Source: Taudactylus pleione
Taxonomy: Eukaryota; Chordata; Amphibia; Anura; Myobatrachidae
DNA length: 64,000 bases
NCBI GenBank assembly: GCA_031769625.1
Contig: JAUIMM010000550.1
Location: forward strand, 496,001 to 560,000
Reading direction: 5' to 3'
Shown here: positions 9,861 to 20,300 of the stretch, piece after piece
Layout: the number at the start of each line of letters is the position of its first letter
Numbering within the stretch: position 1 is the first letter of the stretch
Notes under the pieces: generated by a model
Databases searched by the model: none
The model's input: the letters and a program-made list of their open reading frames with translations, nothing else
Told to the model about the DNA's origin: nothing
Position numbers and translations under genes: made by a program

Positions 9861-10793
9861 GGCCAGAACAATCCGCCCAAGATCAACCTGAAATGGCAAG
9901 ATTTGAATGTAAGGCTTTGGACCCACCCCAAAAGAAAATTAAGAACAACTTAGCTTGATGATACCATCCATTGCTGCTTACATGCCGGGGTATTGTCATG
10001 ATACGTCCAAACTGAAATTAATCCCAAAAATAATTTGAAAAAGTTTAGTCTGTGCATTTATGTTTCTAAATTTTGTGCTAGACAAAACTTAAAATATGCG
10101 AAACACACATTTGGCCAAAGAGCAAAACGACATTGCACACAGTACATCAAAATGGGTTGAAATGTAAGCCAAAAAAGCAAAAGGGCAACCACAAACAATT
10201 TTACAGGATTAATAAGCATTTAAAAATGCGCTAATTAGTTCGCCAATACAAGTTAATAAACAAACAGAGAAAAATGCGCTAATTAGTTCGCAAATACAAG
10301 ATAAAAAATGGACTTACCAAGAGCAAATATATAAGATTCCAAATCAAAAGGTCTTTGGGTCCGAAATTAAAAAAAAGCTAAAAGAGATGAAATTATGGAT
10401 CCAAAAATTAAAAACAAGAAGAAACACAATGAGACACCAATTGATCCAAAGTTAGACTTCACAAAACTTACCAAATCAAGAAACGAGGCCAAAAAAAAAA
10501 AAAAAAGCGAATGGAAAATAAAAACGCAAATCTAGCAAACAAAATAAACTCCAAACGCCAACTCCTTTATCCGCAAACAAGAAACTCCAACCAAGGTAAC
10601 CTCCAACAATCCAAAAACGCCACCTCGACTCGAGACACACCAAGCCATAAATAGTGTTTCGTTTCCCGCACAAATTAAGGAGGGATCATAGGAACGCACA
10701 ATCAATGATGCGGCCGCAAAATAAGGACGCATGTATAAATACGTCACGAAAACACATTTAAATTCTGGTGTATTTCTTGTTTGGACCTCAGAC
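9861..10793. promoter_or_regulatory. Divergent promoter region between transposase and right Myb-like gene
   Basis: About 0.9 kb between two head-to-head genes, probably holding 5' exons and promoters for both. It is A-rich. A 48-bp direct duplication with AAAAATGCGCTAATTAGTTC starts at 10222 and 10270. A TATA box for the rightward gene is listed separately. Open frames here are not convincing. Confidence 0.5.
10734..10741 (+). promoter_or_regulatory. TATA box upstream of the right Myb-like gene
   Basis: TATAAATA, 53 bp before the ATG at 10794, followed at once by a CRE-like TACGTCAC (10739-10746). Confidence 0.55.
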
Positions 10794-12080
10794 ATGGCTA
10801 CAGACCAGGGAAACAATGGACAAGAGTCAGCCAGTAAGTCTTTCATGCATTTTGTCTCAATGATTAATTTGAAACATAAGATTGGGCTAGTTGTGAATTT
10901 GAGAAATCTGAATATTTACACAAATAGGTGAGGAGGATGACATGGAAGAGGCTGCTGGGCCCAGTATTCCGGCCAAAGCTGCAAAAAAAAAAAGGCAGCC
11001 ACATTTCACAAGAAAGGAGATGGAGGTTTTGATTCAGAAGTGTGTGGACATCCTGCCACAGGCAGACAGGAATATGAGTACAAGCCAGAAGTGGAGAATG
11101 TGGGAAGAGGTAGCCGTTGCTGTCAATAGGGTGGGTGATTATGTCCGTCTAGCCCGGGATGTCAAACGGCGGTAAGTAAACACTTGCCCCCCCTAAAAAC
11201 AAACACCATTTTAAACAAAAGGATAATGGCTTCCATTTTATCCCACAGATGGGGCGACTTCAAATATCGCCTAAAGCAAAAACTCGCGGACAGGGCTAGG
11301 CATGCAAGGGGGACAGGTGGGGGTCCCACCCCTGTGTCATTGGAGTTGACGGATTTAGAAGAGCTGGCACAGGGGTGTGTGCAGCCTGTGGAGGTGTTTG
11401 GCGTGTCCAACATGGATACAGACATGCCAGACTTTGCGGCTCCTCATGTTGTCCCAGGTAAATCTTGTGATGTCACCAACTCTGAAATGTTAGTGGGCCA
11501 ATATGTAGATTCTAATGTGAGTCTTTTCTCATTTTTCCTAACAGAGACACAGGCGGATGAGTCTGCTCCAGAGGGGAGCCTTGGCCGCCGAATTTCTGCT
11601 GACTCTGCAGGGGAGGAACCAGTACATCCGGCTGAGGACCCTGCAGAAGCCAGTCCAGGGCAATCCCCCTCGCAGGCAGTGTCCCTCCTCACAGAACTCA
11701 ATTTCAAATCGGATTTCCATACGGAGATTCTGCAGAGGATGGACGCCAGTCTGCTACGGGTGGCTGAGGCCCTGGAGCAAAATGCTGCGGCCAATGTGAC
11801 CATTGGTCAGGCCCTGGCGGAAAATACCAGGGCCAACATCCGCATCGCCAATGCCCTGGAGCAGCTCGTTCGCCAGCACATGGTGGAGCCGACCTCCCTT
11901 CCTGCCGGAACATCAGGATCCTCCACCTCTGGCACAACATCAGCCAATCCTCCAAATGTGCCTAGCCCTGTGCCTAGTCCAGAGGCCACAACATCTGCCT
12001 CTGGACAGGCAAGCCCGATGACATCCCGGACCCGGTCTGGCGCCCTCCCTCCCCCAGCCAAATGGGTGAAAAAACGGTGA
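10794..12080 (+). CDS. Myb/SANT-like DNA-binding protein of the Harbinger element (four exons, intact)
   Basis: Exons 10794-10833, 10928-11171, 11249-11457 and 11545-12080 join in phase into 342 residues with no stop. All introns are short with GT..AG ends (CCA|GTAAGT, AAATAG; CG|GTAAGT, CCCACAG; CAG|GTAAAT, AACAG). The first exon gives MATDQGNNGQESA. Residues about 38-108 form a Myb/SANT-like domain: PHFTRKEMEVLIQKCVD, tryptophans W69, W72 and W96, and VKRRWGDFKYRLKQKL as recognition helix across the exon 2/3 junction. The C-terminal half is acidic, then helical (about residues 220-290, ILQRMDASLLRVAEALEQ and repeats of ALxEN/ALEQ), then Pro/Ser-rich with a basic end (KWVKKR). In known Harbinger elements such a protein binds the transposase, enters the nucleus and recognises subterminal DNA. 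The third intron (87 bp) is also open in frame, so a retained-intron form is possible. Confidence 0.85.
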
Positions 12081-12291
12081 AAGCAATGGCGACTTTTCCC
12101 ACACTCCTTCTGTGCTTGGCTCATATTCCTTTCTGGTCAAAACTTCCCTCTCCTTTCTTGTGAATTGTTTTTAATTTTGTGTTTTACATTTCATAAATCT
12201 TTTATTTTTGCCCAATTATTGTAACTTTGGAAATGAACCCTGCAAAAAAACTTTGGCAAAAAATTTTATAATTGTGATTTTTTCTTTGAGC

Positions 12292-12297
12292 AATAAA
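12292..12297 (+). terminator. Polyadenylation signal of the right Myb-like gene
   Basis: AATAAA about 210 bp after the TGA, in an A-rich stretch. Confidence 0.5.
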
Positions 12298-12299
12298 AA

Positions 12300-13109
12300 A
12301 AAAATAAAAAACTGACATTGTATTCTCACATTATTGTCACAATGGATTACATTTAATCCTGGGCCAAAAGGCACAAACTGGCAAGAACCACATTTTACAT
12401 GCCCCTCAAAAAAAGGGCTCTTTAAGGAACGTTTCAAATTTAACATAACGAGGCAAATTCAACAGGCCAAAAGAAAAAGGGAAAAACCAAAAAAACATGA
12501 TGACATTATTGTTACAATAGGCCCTAACCAACAAATTGAGCCCCAAAGAAACTACCACAAATGTACGTAAATTGATTGTGTAATCATCACATTAGCAGCT
12601 ATGATTTCCACCTGCGTACGCTTTTGTGCTAACACAAAAAACTACTTTCAATACACATACCAAGCCGGTTTTCAATCCACCACTAATTGCTGTTCAGACC
12701 ACCTGCAATTAATCGCAGCAACATCGAGGAGTGCCGGGATGGAGGTGAAGGCCATCGCCAATGTGGTCGAGTAATCCAGACCCTAAGCTGTGCGAGCATT
12801 TTGAAGGGAAAGAGGATAATCCAGTGACGTATGAGTCGGTCCGTAAACATTTTACGCTCGCATCTGCTAATGTATGTACGCCCCAAAAACGCCTCGCCAC
12901 GCCTGCGTTTTTCCATCTCCACCCCCGTCAACACCCAAAAATGCCCTGTTCTGTCAATCACATTTGACATTTCACTTCCTGTACGCTATTTGACGAACGA
13001 GACCAAAAAAACTCGCAATCTGCCGTACGCACATGCGCAGTGTTACACCGACGCATGCGCGGTTAGTCAACATCGGAACGCAACAAGCGTACTGCTGTTT
13101 GCGAGTGGC
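12300..13109. other. Right subterminal region of the Harbinger element
   Basis: Non-coding, with CGTACG/GTACG and CATGCGC motifs (12614-12620, 12874-12880, 12980-12990, 13022-13060). Its last about 250 bp resemble the right half of the miniature element at 54272-54870, including AAGCGTACTGC and GCGAGTGGCTCTGAATGA. Confidence 0.6.
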
Positions 13110-13123
13110 TCTGAATGAAGGCC

Positions 13124-13480
13124 AAAGTTTTCCCTCCAAAACAGACTTCCAGAAACGACCAAGGGACCAAGCCTGCCATCTCTGCCTGAATCTGAGCTCC
13201 AGAGGTCGGCAAGCAAGGTCCCTGGGCAGGGATTTATAGCCACAGAGTGGAAGCTTTTTGAAGCACCCCAAAAATAATTAGCTGGCTGCCTTGGCCAGCT
13301 TCCTATATACCTCCTAATACCACTTTCAGGCATGAGGCTGCATAGGAGGACAGGGTATTTCTCTAGAAGGGGATGGGGGATCCAGCAGCCCACTGAGGGC
13401 TCTGGATCCCCTGGACATCCAGAGAAATCAAGGTAAGTGTAGTTTTCCTTTATATTATACACTTAAAATCAGTGGTTGAA
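13124..13480. other. Sequence flanking the Harbinger, no recognised gene
   Basis: This should be the right-hand continuation of the pre-insertion site. A minus-strand open frame of 131 codons (13462-13067) runs across the element boundary into the Harbinger end, so it is not a real gene. I see no family match. Confidence 0.4.
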
Positions 13481-13589
13481 GTGGGAATTTTGAAGTGGGG
13501 GTATGGAAAATCCAAGACAGCACTTATGTGTGCGCATGCTCCAGAAAAGGGGGTGTGACCACTCAAATGGGGGCGTGTCCGTAACACAC

Positions 13590-13857
13590 ACACACCTTTT
13601 TCATTAGAGTAGTGTACCATACTGTAGTACCCCTTACACGCATTATGCCACACAATAGTAGTGTCCCTTATAACACGTTATTCCACACAGCAATGCCCCT
13701 TATACATATTATGCCACACACAGAGTAATCCCTTTAAAAGTAATGTCCTTTACAAAATTTGTAGTACACATTATGCCATCCAGTATATAAATGTTCCTTA
13801 CACATTATGCCACATAGTAATGCCCCTTATAACATTATGCCCCACAGTAAAGCCATC
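13590..13857. repeat. Degenerate tandem repeat of about 30 bp
   Basis: Repeats of ACATTATGCCACACAGTAAT and CCCCTTATA with many changes, for example at 13650-13690, 13700-13725, 13760-13780 and 13800-13850. Confidence 0.65.
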
Positions 13858-14808
13858 TTTAAAATGTTGTATGTATTATTTTAGCAAGCGTACCCTGTAC
13901 ATCTTACTTACCCCATGTGTACCTTTAGCAGTCTCAATCTCATGATGAGAAATTACATGATGAGAGGAAACTCATCTCCATGTGTATTTAGTGCCCCACA
14001 CGGCAGACATCTATGCCGAGACAGCTGCACTGCGCCACCGTCATTTAAAATCAGATGCTGCCTGCAAGCCAATCAGAAGCTGTTGCGGCTCCTGATTGGC
14101 TGCCGGTCCGTAAGTTCCATTAGGCTCGCAGACAGTGCCAGATGTGCAAAGCCGGTAGCGTGGTGCCGCTATTTCTCCATCCATGGATGTCAGCAAGTGT
14201 GCCAGTAATCAGCTGGCGACCTGGCACCAGATCTTTTGCATGATGGACACAATTACAGCAGCTGTCACTATAGAGAGATCATTGATCTATGGGCCTGATT
14301 CAGACCCGCTCGCGAGCGCACAGCGCTCGCAAGCGGGTCGATGGTCCCCCACTGCTCCGGCGTTGGGGTGCGCATGCGCGAGCCCAAGTGAGCGACGGCA
14401 GCTCCGACGCTCATGGGCTCACTACAAGACGGATGGCTGTCAATATTGATTGACAGCTCGCCCCATTTTGAAGGCAGGTCGGGGGGGTGGCTTGCCAAAC
14501 GGGGGCGTTCTCGAAGCCGGAAGCTCACTGGGGCTTGCGGCAGACGAGACCCTACCACAAGGGTTTCGTCGCAAGTCGCGATGGTTGGGACCATCGCGAC
14601 CATCACCTGGCCACTCGATAAAGCTGTGGGTGGTCACCTACAGCTATGTGAGCGGCCAGAAGGCCGGCTCAAAAAAAAAAATGCCGCCCTGATTCAGAGT
14701 GAGCGCTCTGAAAGAGCATCCGGCTCTGAATCAGGGCCTATATCTATTAAGTGCATCCTCTCTAAGAGCAGGATATACTAGCTAAAATAATACATACAAA
14801 ATTTTAAA
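13858..14808. mobile_element. Inverted-repeat-bounded unit, host of a nested Harbinger element
   Basis: A 28-bp sequence at 13858-13885 (contains TTGTATGTATTATTTTAGC) is repeated inverted at 14781-14808 with one mismatch. Weaker similarity continues inward to CCTG. This suggests a non-autonomous DNA transposon of about 0.95 kb, about half of it the nested element at 14291-14738. No coding is supported. No clear target duplication was found. Confidence 0.55.
14291..14738. mobile_element. Harbinger-type miniature element, 448 bp, TSD TAT
   Basis: Ends are GGGCCTGATTCAGA (14291-14304) and, inverted, GGCCCTGATTCAGA (14725-14738). TAT flanks both sides (14288-14290, 14739-14741). There is a self-complementary GC-rich stretch at 14307-14340. 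The centre (TTGATTGACAGCTCGCCCC, about 14449-14467) matches the element at 51964-52514, so both belong to one family. Confidence 0.85.
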
Positions 14809-15204
14809 TGTGAGAGTACAGCCCCCTGTGCGCAGTCTCTGCGCCCACCTCCCCACTCTGCATGAGGGCTTGGTCTAAAAAGCAGGTCAGTGTCTGTAGA
14901 GCAGCGTAATGAGGATGGAAAGCAAGGGACTGACCTGCAGCTTGATCGAGAAATCCAGTGTGGCTCGAGAATCACATACAGCCCAGGAGGGAGAGACTGG
15001 GGAGTCCAGTCTGCATTCCTTGCTCTGTTTTCCTGTCTCTTGTACTCTCTTCCCTTCCTGGTGACCGGCTTCTCCATATCACGTGGAAATAATATTGATT
15101 ATATTGCAGGCTAATGATTTGCAAATAGCCTAACTCTAGGGAGCATAGGCTGCACATCCCTGGGGACACCTCCTGGTCACCCCCCACACCCCACATACAC
15201 ACTA
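14809..15204. other. Sequence left of the satellite, no recognised gene
   Basis: I see no motif or repeat family. C-rich sequence begins at about 15170 and merges into the satellite. Confidence 0.4.
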
Positions 15205-18200
15205 TTGCCAGCACCACTAGCACCACTACTCGCTCCCAGCACCACTAACACCACCCCCACTACTCCCTCCCAGCACCACTAAAACCACCTCCACTACTCC
15301 CTCCCAGCAACACTAACACCACCCCCCACTACTCTCACCCAGTGCCACTAACACCACCCCCACTACTCGCTCCCAGCACCACTATCACCACCCCCACTAC
15401 ACGCTCCCAGAACCATGATCACCACCCCCACTACTCGCTCCCAGCACCACTAACACCACCCCCACTACTCGCTACCATCACCACTAACGCCACCCCCACT
15501 ACTCGCTCCCAGCACCACTAACACCACCCCCACTACTCACACCCAGCACCACTAACACCACCCCCACTACTCACACCCAGCACCACTAACACCACCCCCA
15601 CTACTCGCTCTCAGCACCACTGACACCACCCTCACTACTCCCTCCCAGCACCACTAACACCACCCCCACTACTCCCTCCCAGCACCACTAACACCACCCC
15701 CCACTACTCACACCCTGCACCACTAACACCACCCCCAACTACTCGCTCCCAGCACCACTAACACCACCCCCACTACTCCCTCCCAGCACCAATAACACCA
15801 CCCCCCACTACTCACACCCTGCACCACTAACACCACCCCCAACTACTCGCTCCCAGCACAACTAACACCACCCCCACTACTCACACCCAGCACCACTAAC
15901 ACCACCCCCCACTACTCACACCCTGCACCACTAACACCACCCCCACTACTCCCTCCCAGCTCCACTAACACCACCCCCCACTACTCACACCCTGCACCAC
16001 TAACACCACCCCCCACTACTCACTCCCAGCACCACTGACACCACCCCCACTACTCCCTCCCAGCACCACTAACACCACCCCCACTACTCCCTCCGAGCAC
16101 CACTAACACCACCACCCACTATTCACACCCTGCACAACTAACACCACCCCTCACTACTCGCTCCCAGCACCACTAACACCACCCCCACTACTCCCTCCCA
16201 GCACCACTAACACCACCCCCCACTACTCACACCCAGCACCACTAAAACCACCCCCACTACTCCCTCCCAGCACCACTAACACCACCCCCACTACTCCCTC
16301 CCAGCACCACTAACACCACCTCCACTACTCGCTCCCAACACCACTAACACCACCCCCACTACTCGCTCCCAGCACCACTAACACCACCCCCACTACCCAC
16401 ATGTAGCACCTCTATCCCCACCCCCACTACTCGCTGCAAGCAACACTAACACCACCCCCACTACTCGCTCCCAGCACCTCTAACAGCACCCCCACTACTC
16501 GCTCCCAGCACCACTAACACCACCCCCACTACTCGCTCCCCACACCACTAACACCACCTCCACTACTCGCTCCCAGCCCCACTAACTCCACCCCCACTAC
16601 TCACATGTAGCACCTCTAACACCACCCCCACTAATCGCTCCCAGCACCACTAACACCACCCCCACTACTCACATGTAGCACCTCTAACACCACCCCCACT
16701 ACTCGCTCCCAGCACCACTAACACCACCCCCACTACTTGCTCCCAACACCACTAACACCACCTCCACTACTCGCTCCCAACACCACTAACACCACCCCCA
16801 CTACTCGCTCCCAGCACCACTAACACCACCCCCACTACTCGCTCCCAACACCACTAACACCACCCCCACTACTCGCTCCCAGCACCATTAACACCACCTC
16901 CACTACTCGATCCCAACACCACTAACACCACCCCCACTACTCGCTCCCAGCACCACTAACACCACCCCCACTACTCACATGTAGCACCTCTAACACCACC
17001 CCCACAACTCGCTGCAAGCACCACTAACACCACCCCCACTACTCGCTCCCAGCACCACTAACACCACCCCCACTTCTCGCTCCCAGCACCACTAACTCCA
17101 CCCCCACTACTCGCTCCCCACACCACTAACACCACCTCCACTACTCGCTCCCAGCCCCACTAACTCCCCCCCCACTACTCACATGTAGCACCTCTAACAC
17201 CACCCCCACTAATCGCTCCCAGCACCACTAACACCACCCCCACTACTCACATGTAGCACCTCTAACACCACCCCCACTACTTGCTCCCAGCACCGCTAAC
17301 ACCACCTCCACTACTCGCTCCCAACACCACTAACACCACCCCCACTACTCGCTCCCAGCACCACTAACACCACCCCCACTACTCACTCCCAACACCACTA
17401 ACACCACCCCCTCTACTCACTCCCAGCACCACTAACACCACCCTCACTACTCGCTCCCAACAACACTAACACCACCTCCACTACTCGCTCCCAACAACAC
17501 TAACACCACCCCCACTACTCGCTCCCAGCACCACTAACACCACCCCCACTACTCGCTCCCAGCACCACTAACATCACCTCCACTACTCGCTCCCAACACC
17601 ACTAACACCACCCTCACTACTCCCTCTCAACACCACTAACACCATCCCCACTACTCGCTCCCAACACCACTAACACCACCACCACTACTCGCTCCCAGCA
17701 CCACTAACACCACCCCCACTACTCGCTCGCAACACCACTAACACTACCCTCACTACTCCCTCCCAGCACCACTAACACCACACCCACTACTTGCTCCCAG
17801 CACCACTAACACCACCCCCACTACTCACATGTAGCCCCACTAACACCACCCCCACTACTCGCTGCCATTACCACTAACACCACCCCCAATACTCGCTGCC
17901 TGTACCACTAACACCACCCCCACTACTAGCTCCCAGCACCACTAACACCACCCCCACTACTCACATGTAGAACGTCTAACACCACCCCCACTGCTCGCTC
18001 CCAACACCACTAACACCACCTCCACTTCTCGCTCCCAACACCACTAACACCACCTCCACTACTCACTCCCAACACCACTAACACCACCCCCACTACTCGC
18101 TCCCAGCACCACTTACACCACCCCGACTACTCCCTCCCAGCACCACTAACATCACCCCCACTACTCGCTCCCAGCACCACTAACACCACCCCACTACTCC

Positions 18201-18299
18201 CTCCCAGCACCACTGACACCACCCTCACTACTCCCTCCCAGCACCATTAACACCACCCCCACTACTCCCTCCCAGCACCAATAACACAACCTCCACTAC

Positions 18300-20300
18300 T
18301 CACACCCTGCACCACTAACACCACCCCCAACTACTCGCTCCCAGCACCACTAACACCACCCCCACTACTCCCTCCCAGCACCAATAACACCACCCCAACT
18401 ACTCCCTCCCAGCACCACTAACACCACAACCAACTACTCGCTCCAAGCACCACAAACTCCACCCCCACTACTCCCTCCAAGCACCACTAACACCACCCCC
18501 CACTACTCACACCCTGCACCGCTAACACCACCCCCAACTATTTGCTCCCAGCACCACTAACACCACCCCCACTACTCCCTCCCAGCACCACTAATTCCAC
18601 CCCCCCACTACTCACACCCTGCACCACTAACACCACCACCCACTACTCGCTCCCAGCACCACTGACACCACCCCCACTACTCCCTCCCAGCACCACTAAC
18701 ACCACACCCACTATTTGCTCCCAGCACCACTAACACCACCCCCACTACTCACATGTAGCCCCACTAACACCACCCCCACTACTCGCTGCCAGTACCACTA
18801 ACACCACCCCCACTACTTGCTGCCTTTACCACTAACACCACCCCCACTACTCGCTCCCAGCACCACTAACACCACCCCCACTACTCACATGTAGCACGTC
18901 TAACACCACCCCCACTGCTCGCTCCCAACACCACTAACACCACCTCCACTTCTCGCTGCCAACACCACGAACACCACCTCCACTACTCACTCCCAACACC
19001 ACTAACACCACCCCCACTACTCGCTCCCAGCACCACTTACACCACCCCCACTACTCGCTCCCAACACCACTAACACCACCCCCACTACTCCCTCCCAGCA
19101 CCACTAACACAACCCCCACTACTCGCTCCCAACACCACTAACACCACCTCCACTACTCGCTCCCAACACCACTAAAACCACCCCCACTACAAGCTCCCAG
19201 CACCACTAACACCACCCCCACTACTCGCTCCCAGCACCACTGACACCACCCTCACTACTCCCTCCCAGCACCACTAACACCACCCCACTACTCCCTCCCA
19301 GCACCACTAACACCACCCCACTACTCCCTCCCAGCACCACTGACACCACCCTCACTACTCCCTCCCAGCACCACTAACACCACCCCCACTACTCCCTCCC
19401 AGCACCAATAACACAACCTCCACTAATCACACCCTGCACCACTAACACCACCCCCAACTACTCGCTCCCAGCACCACTAACACCACCCCCACTACTCCCT
19501 CCCAGCACCAATAACACCACCCCAACTACTCCCTCCCAGCACCACTAACACCACAACCAACTACTCGCTCCAAGCACCACAAACACCACCCCGACTACTC
19601 CCTCCAAGCACCACTAACACCACCCCCCACTACTCACACCCTGCACCGCTAACACCACCCCCAACTATTTGCTCCCAGCACCACTAACACCACCCCCACT
19701 ACTCCCTCACAGCACCACTAATTCCACCCCCCCACTACTCACACCCTGCACCACTAACACCACCACCCACTACTCGCTCCCAGCACCACTGACACCACCC
19801 CCACTACTCCCTCCCAGCACCACTAACACCACACCCACTACTTGCTCCCAGCACCACTAACACCACCCCCACTACTCACATGTAGCCCCACTAACACCAC
19901 CCCCACTACTCGCTGCCAGTACCACTAACACCACCCCCACTACTTGCTGCCTTTACCACTAACACCACCCCCACTACTCGCTCCCAGCACCACTAACACC
20001 ACCCCCACTACTCACATGTAGCACGTCTAACACCACCCCCACTGCTCGCTCCCAACACCACTAACACCACCTCCACTTCTCGCTGCCAACACCACGAACA
20101 CCACCTCCACTACTCACTCCCAACACCACTAACACCACCCCCACTACTCGCTCCCAGCACCACTTACACCACCCCCACTACTCGCTCCCAACACCACTAA
20201 CACCACCCCCACTACTCCCTCCCAGCACCACTAACACAACCCCCACTACTTGCTCCCAACACCACTAACACCACCTCCACTACTCGCTCCCAACACCACT
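18300..20300. repeat. Tandem higher-order duplication, 1,127-bp shift
   Basis: Marker variants recur at a fixed 1,127-bp spacing, for example CACAACCAACTACTCGC at 18425 and 19552, and GTAGCACGTCTAACACC at about 18892 and 20019. The two blocks are nearly identical unit by unit. Confidence 0.85.

Larger units (their letters stand above)
6000..13123. mobile_element. Complete PIF/Harbinger DNA transposon, three genes
   Basis: The left end reads GGCCCTGATTCAGA (6000-6013). The right end, reverse-complemented, reads GGCCTTCATTCAGA (13110-13123). Similarity continues inward as CCACTC, giving imperfect inverted repeats of roughly 20-30 bp. Both ends are flanked by AAA (5997-5999 and 13124-13126), a 3-bp target duplication as in PIF/Harbinger, though TWA is the usual triplet. 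Inside are a Myb-like gene (+), a HARBI1-like transposase (-) and a second Myb-like gene (+). Both ends are rich in CGTACG-type palindromes (6030-6052, 6090-6097; 12607-12620, 12864-12880, 13022-13030), candidate subterminal binding sites. The transposase and right-hand Myb gene have intact spliced frames, so the copy is young and may be autonomous. Confidence 0.9.

Noticed and set aside
10476..10673. Minus-strand frames upstream of the transposase (also 10532-10846)
   Set aside because: They lie in the A-rich divergent promoter region, and their aromatic-rich sequence has no family likeness. One could overlap a 5' non-coding exon.
13067..13462. 131-codon minus-strand frame
   Set aside because: It crosses the Harbinger insertion boundary at 13123, so it did not exist before insertion.
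18542..18733. Open frame of 63 codons rich in Pro/Thr, repeated at 19669-19860 and 33049-33240
   Set aside because: It lies wholly inside the 34-bp satellite. The three copies are explained by the 1,127 and 13,380-bp duplications, and the frame has no start context or domain.
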